Positions 34,853 to 43,381 of a stretch of 64,000 nucleotides of DNA are shown one piece after another. Origin of the DNA: Sutterella faecalis (GTDB lineage Bacteria; Pseudomonadota; Gammaproteobacteria; Burkholderiales; Burkholderiaceae_F). Numbering within the stretch: the stretch's first letter is position 1; every line of letters begins with the position of its first letter. A program made the translations under genes and the position numbers. The notes below the pieces were generated by a model. The model saw only the letters and a list, made by a program, of their open reading frames with translations, was not told where the DNA came from and searched no databases. The stretch covers positions 1,674,001 to 1,738,000 of the forward strand of contig NZ_CP040882.1 of the NCBI RefSeq assembly GCF_006337085.1, in the 5' to 3' direction.

Positions 34853-35031
34853 CGTCACGATCGAATAGTACTCAAATGTAAATGAGTTTCATTCTCTTGT
34901 AATGAAGCATTTCCGAAACTAGTTCGATGTCATACAAAATTTCAAACTCATAAAAATCAATAGAGTAAAACCCTATTATCGGGACATTTCATGAATAAAA
35001 ATCATTATCACTAATTTGTAATTAAATGTAA
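34853..35031 (+). repeat. Control-region duplication, copy 1
   Basis: Direct repeat with the segment at 35345-35523. The first 34 bases match at 27 positions; GTTCGAT occurs at 34922 (493 bases before its counterpart); the last 31 bases match at 24 positions and end in AAATGTAA. The offset of 492-493 is constant. Confidence 0.7.
34991..35012. promoter_or_regulatory. Fur-like site, copy 1
   Basis: ATAAAAATCATTATCAC resembles the Fur consensus (GATAATGATAATCATTATC). It occupies the same place in copy 1 as the stronger site in copy 2. A further AATGA-GTT-TCATT inverted repeat lies at 34881-34893. Confidence 0.5.
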
Positions 35032-35344
35032 CAATATTGATTTTTATTACTAAGAGTTATGTCAGAGGGATAGGTCAGACCTATTCGTCCTGCATATTTC
35101 TCAGATCCCTACTTTGGCCTTGAGTTTGCAGGCCGACCAGTCTTCCAACGCTTTGTTGCGCGTTATGGAGAACTCAAGAGACGTCATCTCGAATGACGGC
35201 AGGGAGAGTGAATTGCAGCAGTACATTTTTTGAAGGGAATCGATGCGAACGGTCGCGCCAGAAGGCTTGCAAAGCACTTCCGGCAACAGACCTCAATGCG
35301 GACCTTTGGGGACACTCATCAGCACTCTCCCTTTGCTTCAGAAG

Positions 35345-35523
35345 CGTCACCATCGAATGGTAGCTAAATGTAAGTAAGATCCACTATCTTCAGAATTGAC
35401 CAAATCAGCAGTTTGTTCGATCTAAAACAAGTTTTATTTTTCATATATTTCAATGCATTAATACAAATACAATGCACGTCAAGTAAATGAGAATCGTTAC
35501 TATTCTTTTGTAAATAAATGTAA
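35345..35523 (+). repeat. Control-region duplication, copy 2
   Basis: Counterpart of 34853-35031 in the same orientation, adjoining the ABC operon. Contains the better Fur-like site and ends in AAATGTAA at 35516-35523. Confidence 0.7.
35485..35505. promoter_or_regulatory. Fur box upstream of the iron ABC operon
   Basis: AAATGAGAATCGTTACTATTC is close to known Fur boxes with the TGAGAATCGTTA core. It lies about 55 bases before the first permease start, which fits iron-repressed transcription. Confidence 0.65.
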
Positions 35524-35557
35524 TTTCATTCATTCTCGATAGTGGGATTTATGCAGA

Positions 35558-36661
35558 ATGCCTCGAAACTGCACCTTGTCCAAGGGATTACCCGGCATCG
35601 CTTTTCGAACATTCATGCCCAGATCAACCGCCATCCTTCTGACGCTTACGTTCATCGTCGGTCTCCTGTCGCTTCTTGTCGGCGCCGCAGACGTAACGTT
35701 CTCGTCGCTCCTTTCGGGAGACGCCGAAAGCCTTGAGCTTCTTCTGATTTCCCGCTTGCCGAGGCTTCTTGCAATCCTCTGCACGGGGGCCGGCATGAGC
35801 ATTGCCGGCCTCATCATGCAGCAGCTCTGCGCTAACAAATTCGTTTCCCCGACCACCGGCGCCACGATTTCGTCGGCGCAGTTCGGGATCCTCATCGCGC
35901 TCCTCTTCATGCCGGATTCCACGATCTGGTCGCGCGCTGCATTTGCCTTTGCGGCAGCGATCATCGGCACCTGGATCTTCGTCTGGTTCATTTTGAGAAT
36001 GCCGATGAAGGACCCGGTCATGGTGCCTCTCGTCGGCATCATGTTCGGCAACGTCATCGGCGGCATCACGAGTTTTCTGGCCTTTCGCTTCGACATGACC
36101 CAGGCGCTCTCGACCTGGCTGGTCGGCCATTTTTCCCTTGTGCTCCGAGGCAACTACGAACTCGTCTACCTCGTTGTGCCCCTGATCGCCATTGCGTGGA
36201 TTTACGCCAAGTGGTTCAACATCGTCGGCATGGGACGGGACTTCTCGAAGAACTTAGGCGTCAACTACACCTTCGTTCTCTTTTCGGGGCTTTCAATCGC
36301 CGCGATGATCACGGCTTCCATCGTAACCGTCGTCGGGAGCATTTCCTACATCGGCCTCATCGTTCCCAATCTCGTCGCGATCTTCAAGGGCGACGACCTG
36401 CGCTCCACGCTCGCCGATACGGCGCTCTTCGGCGCGCTCTTCGTGCTTTGCTGCGACCTGATCGGGCGTCTCATCATCCTGCCCTACGAGCTTCCGATCG
36501 AACTCATTATCGGCACGCTCGGGAGCCTCATCTTCATCGTGCTCATCTTCTACCGCCTGCGCTTCGGCCGCCGGTCGCTCAACAAGGACCTGCTCATGAA
36601 GCTTTTCGGCTTTGAGAAGAAAACGCCGGTCTGCACCTCGATCAATGGAGGCACCCGATGA
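35558..36661 (+). CDS. FecCD-family iron-siderophore ABC permease, first subunit
   Basis: A permease of up to 367 residues with about nine to ten hydrophobic helices and the family segments SRLPRLLAILCTGAGMSIAGLIMQ and GSISYIGLIVPNLV. It resembles CeuB/FatD/YclN subunits that import ferric catecholate siderophores. An internal ATG at 35615 would begin right before the first membrane helix and may be the true start; neither start has a good ribosome site. It overlaps the next permease gene by four bases (ATGA). Confidence 0.9.
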   Translation: MPRNCTLSKGLPGIAFRTFMPRSTAILLTLTFIVGLLSLLVGAADVTFSSLLSGDAESLELLLISRLPRLLAILCTGAGMSIAGLIMQQLCANKFVSPTTGATISSAQFGILIALLFMPDSTIWSRAAFAFAAAIIGTWIFVWFILRMPMKDPVMVPLVGIMFGNVIGGITSFLAFRFDMTQALSTWLVGHFSLVLRGNYELVYLVVPLIAIAWIYAKWFNIVGMGRDFSKNLGVNYTFVLFSGLSIAAMITASIVTVVGSISYIGLIVPNLVAIFKGDDLRSTLADTALFGALFVLCCDLIGRLIILPYELPIELIIGTLGSLIFIVLIFYRLRFGRRSLNKDLLMKLFGFEKKTPVCTSINGGTR

Positions 36662-37644
36662 TTGCTTCGGCTTCCTCGTCCTTCTCGTCGCCGCGTCTGA
36701 AGAAGCTCGCGCTCGCGATGATGGTGCTTGTTGCACTCACGCTTGTCGCCGCGGCGCTCTACCAGTTTGCCTTCGTTAATCCGAAGTTCTTCAGCTACGC
36801 GATGGAGCTGCGCGCACCGCGCCTCATCGTGATGCTCACAGCCGGCTTCTCGATTTCCGCCGCGGCGATCGTCTTTCAGACCATCATCCGCAACAACATC
36901 GTGACGCCGTGCCTTCTCGGCATGAATTCGCTCTATCTGCTGATTCATACCGCCGTCGTCTTCTTCTTTGGTTCGGGCAGTCAGTTCGCAACAAACCCGG
37001 TGATGGCTTTTGCCGTGGACATCGTCCTCATGGGCGTGATCGCGACCTTCATCTACTACTCGATCTTCAAAAAGACCGGCGGGAACGTTCTTTACGTGCT
37101 CCTCATCGGCACGGTGCTCTCGACCTTCTTCTCGAGCATGCAGAATTCGCTCACGCGCATCATGGATCCCAATGAATACGATGCGCTCCTCAATACGCTC
37201 GTGGCGAGCTTCACGAACGTCAACATGGCCTGCATCATCCCCGGGATCCTCATCCTCATTCTCATTGCGCTCTGGCTCAAAAAGGACATTGCGATCCTCG
37301 ACATCATCAGCCTCGGACGCGATCAGGCGATCAGCCTGGGCGTCGACTACGAACGCGTCCTGAGGCGCCTCATGGTCGGCGTCGCGCTCTACATCGCCGT
37401 CGCCACGGCGCTCGTCGGACCGCTCTCCTTCCTCGGCCTCATCACCGCCAACGTCGCGCGTCAGGTCTTCACGACCTACCGCCACACCTACCTCATTGCC
37501 GGCGCCGGCTTTGTCGGAATGCTCATTCTTTGCGCCGGCCAGTTCGCTGTCGAGCACATCATGGTCTACAGCGTTCCCGTGAGCGTCTTCGTCACGATCG
37601 GCGGCGGCCTCTACTTCCTCTACCTCATCCTCACGCAGAAATAA
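36658..37644 (+). CDS. FecCD-family iron-siderophore ABC permease, second subunit
   Basis: A 328-residue permease with about nine hydrophobic helices; ELRAPRLIVMLTAGFSISAAAIVFQ and GPLSFLGLITANVAR are the family elements. It resembles CeuC/FatC/YclO and should form the heterodimeric channel with the preceding subunit. It begins within the ATGA overlap and is followed 6 bases later by the ATPase gene. Confidence 0.93.
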   Translation: MIASASSSFSSPRLKKLALAMMVLVALTLVAAALYQFAFVNPKFFSYAMELRAPRLIVMLTAGFSISAAAIVFQTIIRNNIVTPCLLGMNSLYLLIHTAVVFFFGSGSQFATNPVMAFAVDIVLMGVIATFIYYSIFKKTGGNVLYVLLIGTVLSTFFSSMQNSLTRIMDPNEYDALLNTLVASFTNVNMACIIPGILILILIALWLKKDIAILDIISLGRDQAISLGVDYERVLRRLMVGVALYIAVATALVGPLSFLGLITANVARQVFTTYRHTYLIAGAGFVGMLILCAGQFAVEHIMVYSVPVSVFVTIGGGLYFLYLILTQK

Positions 37645-37650
37645 CCCGCC

Positions 37651-38406
37651 ATGCTCACCATCAGGAATCTCCGCAAGACCTACGAAGATGCGACGGTCGT
37701 CGACGACGTCTCGCTTGACCTCCCGCATGGAAAAGTTATTTCCATGATCGGTCCCAACGGTGCGGGCAAATCCACCGTGCTCGGCATGATTTCTCGCCTG
37801 GTTGCAAAAAGTTCGGGCGCCGTTGAGTTTCAGGGCAAGGACCTCGAGAAATGGGAAAGCCGGGAGCTCGCGAAGCACCTTGCCATTCTCACCCAGGCCA
37901 ACAACGTGCAGATGAAGCTCACGGTCCGCGAACTCGTCGCCTTCGGCCGATTCCCGCACTCGGGCTCGAACCTGAGCCAAAAGGACTGGGAGATTGTCGA
38001 CCGCTCGATCAGCTACATGGAGCTCGAGGACTTTGCCGAACGCTTCATCGACGAAATGTCGGGCGGTCAGCGCCAGCGAGCCTTCATCGCCATGGTGCTC
38101 GCGCAGGACACCGAATACGTGCTCCTTGACGAACCGACCAACAACCTCGACATCTATCACGCCACGCAGATGATGAAGCTCGTGCGCAGGCTTTGCGACG
38201 AACTCGGAAAAACCGTGATTCTCGTGCTTCACGAAATCAATCTCGCCGCTTTTTATTCCGACTACATCTGCGCCTTCAAAAACGGAAAGATCGCCGCCTG
38301 GGGGACCGTGAACGAGGTGATGACGCCCGAGCAGCTCAAGCTCATCTACGGGGTCGACTTCCAGATTCACGAGATCGACGGCCGTCCGCTCGCGATCTTT
38401 CACTAA
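37651..38406 (+). CDS. Iron-siderophore ABC transporter ATPase
   Basis: A 251-residue ATPase with Walker A GPNGAGKST near residue 33, signature MSGGQRQR near 133 and Walker B YVLLDEPTNNLD near 155, then the switch His (LHE). It resembles CeuD/YclP and FepC. It is third in the uptake operon and energises the two FecCD permeases. Confidence 0.94.
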   Translation: MLTIRNLRKTYEDATVVDDVSLDLPHGKVISMIGPNGAGKSTVLGMISRLVAKSSGAVEFQGKDLEKWESRELAKHLAILTQANNVQMKLTVRELVAFGRFPHSGSNLSQKDWEIVDRSISYMELEDFAERFIDEMSGGQRQRAFIAMVLAQDTEYVLLDEPTNNLDIYHATQMMKLVRRLCDELGKTVILVLHEINLAAFYSDYICAFKNGKIAAWGTVNEVMTPEQLKLIYGVDFQIHEIDGRPLAIFH

Positions 38407-38456
38407 CACCGATTTTCTTCACACGCACTCCCTGATACAGAGGAAGCCACACCACC

Positions 38457-39425
38457 ATGCCCATGCTTTTCACCCGCCGCACGCTCGGCGTCGCCGCGCT
38501 CTCTGCGGTTTCGCTCGCGCTCCTTCCGACTTCACCCGCCTTCGGCGCCGAAACGGTTGAAGTCAATTCCCTCAACGGCAAGAACCAGCCCGTCAAGGTA
38601 ACGGTTCCCAAAGATCCTAAGCGCATCGCCATCGCCGATTACGCCGTTCTCGACACGCTCGACCACTGGGGACTGGCAAAGGACCGCATCGTCGCGATCA
38701 CGCAGACGACCGCGCTTCCCTATCTGCCGCAATACTTCAAAAAGTCTTCGAAGGTAAGAAACATCGGCACCCTGAAGGAAATCGACTTCGAGGGCCTCAT
38801 GGCCGCTGAACCGGACGTCATCTTCATTTCCGGGCGCCTCCAGAAGAAGTACGACGAGCTTTCCAAAATTGCTCCCGTCGTCTACATGACGATCGACCGC
38901 ACGAAAGGCACCTTCGAGAGCTTTGCGGACAATCACATGAACCTTGCGAAGATCTTCGGGAAGGAATCCGAGGCCAAGGCCGATATTGCGCACTTCCAGG
39001 GACGCATTGAAAAAATCCGCGCGGCTTCTGAAGGCAAGACTGCCATCGTGAGTCTCGTCACGAGCAGCCACGTGAACCTTCTCGGCAGCCAGGCGCGCTG
39101 CGCCATCATCAGCAATGAATTCGGCTTCAAGAACGTTGCTCAGGACGCCAACGCCAACCACGGCAACGAAGCTTCGTTCGAACTTCTCCTCAAGCTCAAT
39201 CCCGACTATTTCTTCGTTCTTGACCGCGACTCCGCCATCGCCCGCCCGGGTGCGAAGCTCGCTCAGGACGTGCTGAAGAACGAAATCGTCGACCGCACGA
39301 AGGCTAAGAAGGAAGGCCATATCGTCTACCTCTCTCCGGCTGCCTGGTACCTCGCCGAAGGCGGCTACACCTCGCTCGAAATCCAGTTTAAGGATGTCGA
39401 AAAAGCCCTCGGCCTTGCTCAGTAA
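38457..39425 (+). CDS. Siderophore periplasmic binding protein, copy 1 (CeuE/YclQ-like)
   Basis: A 322-residue exported binding protein. The signal sequence (1-31) has FTRRTL, a Tat-like twin Arg, and no lipobox Cys. The mature protein follows CeuE/FatB/YclQ: KDPKRIAIADYAVLDTL, VIFISGR, NLLGSQARC and NHGNEASFE, where His235 fits the iron-ligand His of CeuE, then AAWYLAEGGY with a candidate ligand Tyr. It delivers a ferric siderophore to the permeases encoded just before. Confidence 0.92.
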   Translation: MPMLFTRRTLGVAALSAVSLALLPTSPAFGAETVEVNSLNGKNQPVKVTVPKDPKRIAIADYAVLDTLDHWGLAKDRIVAITQTTALPYLPQYFKKSSKVRNIGTLKEIDFEGLMAAEPDVIFISGRLQKKYDELSKIAPVVYMTIDRTKGTFESFADNHMNLAKIFGKESEAKADIAHFQGRIEKIRAASEGKTAIVSLVTSSHVNLLGSQARCAIISNEFGFKNVAQDANANHGNEASFELLLKLNPDYFFVLDRDSAIARPGAKLAQDVLKNEIVDRTKAKKEGHIVYLSPAAWYLAEGGYTSLEIQFKDVEKALGLAQ

Positions 39426-39443
39426 CGCTTCCGGAGAACCGTC

Positions 39444-40430
39444 ATGAATTTTTCCCGCCGCAATCTTCTTGCCGCCGGCGCAATCCTTTCGCTCCCGGGC
39501 TTTGCCTCCTCCGCTTTTGGCTCGGAAACGGTAACCGTTCCCTCGCAGACGGGAGACGCTGCCGTACCCGTTGATCCCAAGCGGCTTGCAGTGCTCGACA
39601 TTTCCATTCTTGAAAATCTCGCCTACTTCGGCCTCTCCGACCGCGTGGTCGGTTCCGTGACGCCGGGCGCCGTGACCTGGGTCAAAGTGCCTGCAGGCGC
39701 GAAGCTGATCGGCGGCATGAAGACCATCGACATCCCGGCCGTCAAGTCCGTGAATCCGGATCTCGTCTTCATTTCCGGCCGCGTTGCCCGCGCCATCGAT
39801 GAATTCCGAACGGCGGCTCCCACCGTCTGCCTCGTCCCCAACTACCAGACGGGCGCGTGGCAAAGCTTTGAAGGGAATCTCCGCTCCCTCGGACGCATCT
39901 TCAGGAAAGAAAAAGAGGCCGAGGCCGCTGTTCAGGCCGCCAAGCAGCGCGTTGACGTCATCGCGAAGAAAGCTGCCGGCGAAAAAATCGCCATTCTCAT
40001 GATGGTGGGCGGCAGAATCATCGTTCTGCCGGACAACGGCCGCTGCTCCCTCCTCACGAATGCGCTCGGCTTCTCGAACGTGAAGCCTCCGCGCACGGGC
40101 GAGGCTCCGAAGAAGGCTGCACCCAAGGGCAACCCGCCCCCGAAGCCTACCGCTGCCGAAATCGCCGCCATGAATGAAAAGAGCTTTGCTGAACTCGCCG
40201 AGCTCAAGCCCTCGCGCATCTTTGTGCTCAATAAAGATCTTGCGGTCGGCGCGAAGGAACCGAAGCTCTTTGCCGACGCCGTCAAGGGAAATGCCGTCTG
40301 GCAGGGACTCGATGCCGTGAAGGCCGGGCGCGTTACGGAACTCACCGGGCCCGCCTGGTACCTGGGCGAAGGCGGTGTTGAGAGCATGAGCCGCATGCTG
40401 GGCGACGTTGAAAAGGCGCTCGGCCTCTAA
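39444..40430 (+). CDS. Siderophore periplasmic binding protein, copy 2 with Pro-rich insert
   Basis: A 328-residue paralogue of the preceding gene, 18 bases behind it. Its signal sequence is also twin-Arg-like (FSRRNLL). The fold is conserved (VDPKRLAVLDISIL, LVFISGR, PAWYLGEGGVES). Two differences stand out: a Pro/Lys-rich insert at about residues 214-236, and the position matching His235 of copy 1 is Ala242 (AAMNEKSF). It may bind a different ligand or an iron complex with fewer protein ligands. A terminator follows. Confidence 0.9.
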   Translation: MNFSRRNLLAAGAILSLPGFASSAFGSETVTVPSQTGDAAVPVDPKRLAVLDISILENLAYFGLSDRVVGSVTPGAVTWVKVPAGAKLIGGMKTIDIPAVKSVNPDLVFISGRVARAIDEFRTAAPTVCLVPNYQTGAWQSFEGNLRSLGRIFRKEKEAEAAVQAAKQRVDVIAKKAAGEKIAILMMVGGRIIVLPDNGRCSLLTNALGFSNVKPPRTGEAPKKAAPKGNPPPKPTAAEIAAMNEKSFAELAELKPSRIFVLNKDLAVGAKEPKLFADAVKGNAVWQGLDAVKAGRVTELTGPAWYLGEGGVESMSRMLGDVEKALGL

Positions 40431-40466
40431 AACGCTCTCCTTATCTTTTTTCAAATCCCATTTTTT

Positions 40467-40500
40467 GAGCCGCCGGCGGGTGCCGACGGCTCCTTTTTTC
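40467..40500 (+). terminator. Terminator of the iron ABC operon
   Basis: GAGCCG (40467-40472) pairs with CGGCTC (40487-40492), followed by CTTTTTT. Confidence 0.75.
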
Positions 40501-40506
40501 AACATC

Positions 40507-40557
40507 GAAAAAAAGCCTTCGCCCGACATCGTGAAGATGTCGGAAGCGAAGGCTTCG
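40507..40557 (-). terminator. Terminator after the malic enzyme gene
   Basis: On the minus strand a long stem AAGCCTTCGC...GCGAAGGCTT with inner CCGACATC/GATGTCGG pairing is followed by TTTTTTCG. Confidence 0.85.
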
Positions 40558-40613
40558 ATGCTCGGACGCTCAAGCCGGAAATCTCTCACTGGGAAAGTCC
40601 GGCTCAGCCGTCA

Positions 40614-42233
40614 TTACGGACGGTACATGAAGGCTTCAACAGCCTTTTCGAGGTCCTGAGGACGTTCATTGCCGGCGAGGCCGTTGTCATAGGCATAGGC
40701 CGCAACAGCCGCACCGATCTTGACCGAGACCGGACGAATGTCGTCGAGCGACGGATAGAGCGAACCCTGTTCGAGATCGGCATCCGTAACGAGCTCGGCC
40801 AGCTTCTTCGCAGCCACGAGGAACATGCCGTCAGGCATCCACTTCGAGCGGCTGAAGACGGCGCCGAGGCCGAGAGCCGGGAAGACGTAGCTGTTGTTGC
40901 CCTGGCGCGGAACAAAGGTCTTGCCTTCGTATTCGACCGGAGCGAAAGGCGAGCCCGAGGCGTAGAGGGCCTTGCCCTTCGTGACGCGATAGGCTTCCTC
41001 GGCCGTGCATTCGGCGCGCGAGGTCGGGTTCGAAAGCGCGAAGATGATCGGGCGTTCGTTGAGCTTGGACATCTCTTCGAGCACTTCGGTCGTGAAGGTG
41101 CGCGGCTGGGCAGCGACGCCGATGATGCCGGTCGGCTTGATCATCTTGATCGCTTCGACAAAGTCCGTGCACTTCGCGTAGTCGTGCGCAAAGGGCTTCT
41201 TGTGAGCGGCGAGCTCATCCATGCGGGACTTCGTGACGAGGCCCTTCGAGTCAAAGAGCGCGCAGTGCTTGAGGGCTTCCTCGCGGGTCATGCCTTCGGA
41301 GACGAGCGCGTCGGCAATCAGGTTCGCAATGCCGCAGGCCGCTTCACCGGCGCCGAAGAAGAGGAACATCTGATCGGTGAGCTTCTCCTTCTTGATGCGC
41401 ATGGCGCTGTAGAGGCCCGAAACCACGACGGAGGCCGTGCCCTGAATGTCGTCGTTGAAGCAGAGAATCTTTTCCTGGTAGTCCGCCAGAAGCTTGAAGG
41501 CGTTCTGGTTGCCGAAGTCCTCGAACTGAATGAGGACATTGGGCCAGCGGCGGCGGGCTTCAGCGATGAATTCATCGACGAGCGCGCGGTATTCCGGACC
41601 ACGGCTGCGGGGCTTGCGCAGGCCGAGATAGAGCGGATCGTTCAGGTACTCCTCACGGTTCGTGCCGACGTCGAGCACGACCGGAAGGGTCTTGGCAGGA
41701 TCGATGCCGGCGCAGGCGGTATAAAGCGCGAGCTTGCCGATAGGAATGCCCATGCCGTTGATGCCCTGGTCGCCGATGCCGAGAATGCGCTCGCCGTCGG
41801 TGACGACGATCACGTCGACTTCCTTGTTGGGCGCGCGTTCAATCACATCACGGACATGGCCCGCATGCTGGTAGGAAATGAAGAGGCCGCGCGGATAGCG
41901 GAAGATGTGGCTGAAGCGCTGGCAGTATTCGCCCACGGTCGGCGTATAAACCACCGGCATGTATTCGGCGGTGTAGCGCGTGAGGAGTCGGAAGTAGAGA
42001 TCTTCATCCGTCGCGTGGAGGCTGTCGAGCACGAGCGCTTTGTCGATCGGCTTTTCGAAGCGGTCAAGAATCTCATGCATGCGCTCGACCTGCTGGTCAT
42101 TGGTCGAGACGGCAGTCGGAAGCAGGCCGCTCAGTCCAAGCTCCTCGCGTTCCTTTTCCGTAAAAGCAACACCCTTGTTGGTAAGCGGGCAATGGAAAAC
42201 AGCCGCGCCGGTGTGCTTGCAGCACTGGGTCAT
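40614..42233 (-). CDS. maeA: NAD-dependent malic enzyme
   Basis: A 539-residue enzyme decarboxylating malate to pyruvate with NAD reduction. Large-type malic enzyme marks are visible: YTPTVGEYCQRFSHIFRYPRG, VVTDGERILGIGDQGINGMGIPIGKL, LIQFEDFGNQNAF with metal ligands and FNDDIQGTASVV, then FGAGEAACGIA (dinucleotide fold) and ALSNPTS. The start MTQCCKHTG follows a GGAGG site. It is a single-gene unit. Confidence 0.95.
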   Translation of the reverse strand: MTQCCKHTGAAVFHCPLTNKGVAFTEKEREELGLSGLLPTAVSTNDQQVERMHEILDRFEKPIDKALVLDSLHATDEDLYFRLLTRYTAEYMPVVYTPTVGEYCQRFSHIFRYPRGLFISYQHAGHVRDVIERAPNKEVDVIVVTDGERILGIGDQGINGMGIPIGKLALYTACAGIDPAKTLPVVLDVGTNREEYLNDPLYLGLRKPRSRGPEYRALVDEFIAEARRRWPNVLIQFEDFGNQNAFKLLADYQEKILCFNDDIQGTASVVVSGLYSAMRIKKEKLTDQMFLFFGAGEAACGIANLIADALVSEGMTREEALKHCALFDSKGLVTKSRMDELAAHKKPFAHDYAKCTDFVEAIKMIKPTGIIGVAAQPRTFTTEVLEEMSKLNERPIIFALSNPTSRAECTAEEAYRVTKGKALYASGSPFAPVEYEGKTFVPRQGNNSYVFPALGLGAVFSRSKWMPDGMFLVAAKKLAELVTDADLEQGSLYPSLDDIRPVSVKIGAAVAAYAYDNGLAGNERPQDLEKAVEAFMYRP

Positions 42234-42486
42234 AGGGACACCTCCATTTTGTCGTCCGATGCAGTCGGACAGACTCAAGTCGTGGTCAATTGCCGGCTTA
42301 AATCAGCTCAAGCCGGCATCTTTTCATTCGTCCCGGCGCGGAAGGCTCTTTTGAAGGAAAAAGCCCCGCCGCCGGAGAGGGAGTAGATGCAACCATACCC
42401 CTTTAAGGGATGCGATGCATTTCTGCTGATTGAAATTTACCCTTATCGAAAAGGATATTCACGAATTATTTTTCTATCAATGCCCT

Positions 42487-42516
42487 AGAGAAAACCCCTG
42501 ATTCAAGGCAGGGTTC
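42487..42516 (-). terminator. Probable terminator after cpoB
   Basis: AACCCTG/CAGGGGTT stem (42515-42509 with 42500-42493, one bulge), followed on the minus strand by TTCTCT. Confidence 0.55.
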
Positions 42517-42526
42517 CTCCTTATCT

Positions 42527-43276
42527 TTACTTCTTCTGGCCTAAGTCTTTCAGCCTTTGGCTCGCTTCCTTAGCCACTTCCGTCTTTGGATAAGTGCGGA
42601 TGATCTTGTTTAATGTATTACGCGCCGCAGTGATGCTGCCGCTCGCTGCCTGGGAACTCGCCACGAGCATCATGGCATCGGGAGCGCGCGAACTCTTCGG
42701 ATATTCGCGAAGGAGCTGATTCTGGGTTGAAATTGCAGTCTTATAGTGTTCGGCAGCGAAAGCGCTCGTGCCCCACCAGAAAATAGCGTCCGGACGATAG
42801 GGCGACTTGTCCCAGCGGGTTGAGAACTCCTTGAAGGCTTTCTCAGCATCGAGGAACTTCCCGTCCTGGAGAAGCTGGACTGCCGCCTCATAGGCATTCT
42901 TTTCATCGGCCTGAACCTGAACGCTTTGTCCGTCGATCACAACCATCTGAGGCTCAAAGACGCCGAGGCGCTTATCCACCGATTCATAGAGCGTGCGGGA
43001 ATTTCGCTTTTCCACGGCAAGCTGATTGGTCAGTTCTTCAACGCGGCCCGTGAGCTGACGGTTCTGTTCCCTGAGGGACGTAATTTCATTGGCAAGCTGA
43101 AGCTGCCCCGAGCGCACCGTATCGATGTCGGACTGCATCTGCTTCACGGTTTCGCGAAGCTCGAGAATGGCCCGGCGGGCGTCGTCGTCAGCGAAGGCAA
43201 AAGCCGAACCCGCGAGCGTAAGCGTAAGGAGCGCTGCTGCCGTACGGCGGGCAAGAGGAGTGAGCGAAAGGATCAT
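42527..43276 (-). CDS. cpoB: Tol-Pal system coordinator CpoB (YbgF)
   Basis: A 249-residue periplasmic protein: signal peptide 1-28, a coiled-coil trimerisation region (about 30-90) with LRETVKQMQSDIDTVRSGQ, then TPR repeats (about 125-249) with YEAAVQLLQDGKFLDAEKAF. CpoB links Tol-Pal to peptidoglycan synthesis during division. It follows pal after a hairpin that may reduce its transcription. Confidence 0.93.
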   Translation of the reverse strand: MILSLTPLARRTAAALLTLTLAGSAFAFADDDARRAILELRETVKQMQSDIDTVRSGQLQLANEITSLREQNRQLTGRVEELTNQLAVEKRNSRTLYESVDKRLGVFEPQMVVIDGQSVQVQADEKNAYEAAVQLLQDGKFLDAEKAFKEFSTRWDKSPYRPDAIFWWGTSAFAAEHYKTAISTQNQLLREYPKSSRAPDAMMLVASSQAASGSITAARNTLNKIIRTYPKTEVAKEASQRLKDLGQKK

Positions 43277-43289
43277 TTTGGTCGATCAA

Positions 43290-43341
43290 AAATAAAAATG
43301 CCGGCGCCTGTCTCTCGCAGAAGCGAGGGAGAGCCGCCGGC
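43290..43341 (-). terminator. Hairpin between pal and cpoB
   Basis: On the minus strand GCCGGCG/CGCCGGC (43341-43335 with 43306-43300) plus an inner partial stem is followed by ATTTTTATTTT. It looks like an attenuating terminator inside the tolB-pal-cpoB unit. Confidence 0.65.
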
Positions 43342-43381
43342 CGGATGTCTGACAGAGGGACTTCAAGCGTCCCCTCGGGCA

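Larger units (their letters stand above)
34734..35557. other. Divergent iron-responsive control region
   Basis: An 824-bp AT-rich gap between the leftward receptor and the rightward ABC operon. It contains two copies of a roughly 180-bp segment (34853-35031 and 35345-35523), each with a Fur-like site. The 300-bp stretch between the copies has a less AT-rich core; a 61-codon minus-strand frame at 35101-35286 has no recognisable features and I do not call it a gene. Confidence 0.75.

Noticed and set aside
35101..35286. 61-codon minus-strand frame in the iron control region
   Set aside because: No ribosome site, no family resemblance and it lies in the spacer of a duplication; kept only as a possible relic.
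38532..40589. 685-codon minus-strand frame across both siderophore-binding proteins
   Set aside because: Antisense shadow; the plus-strand genes have signal peptides and full family motifs.
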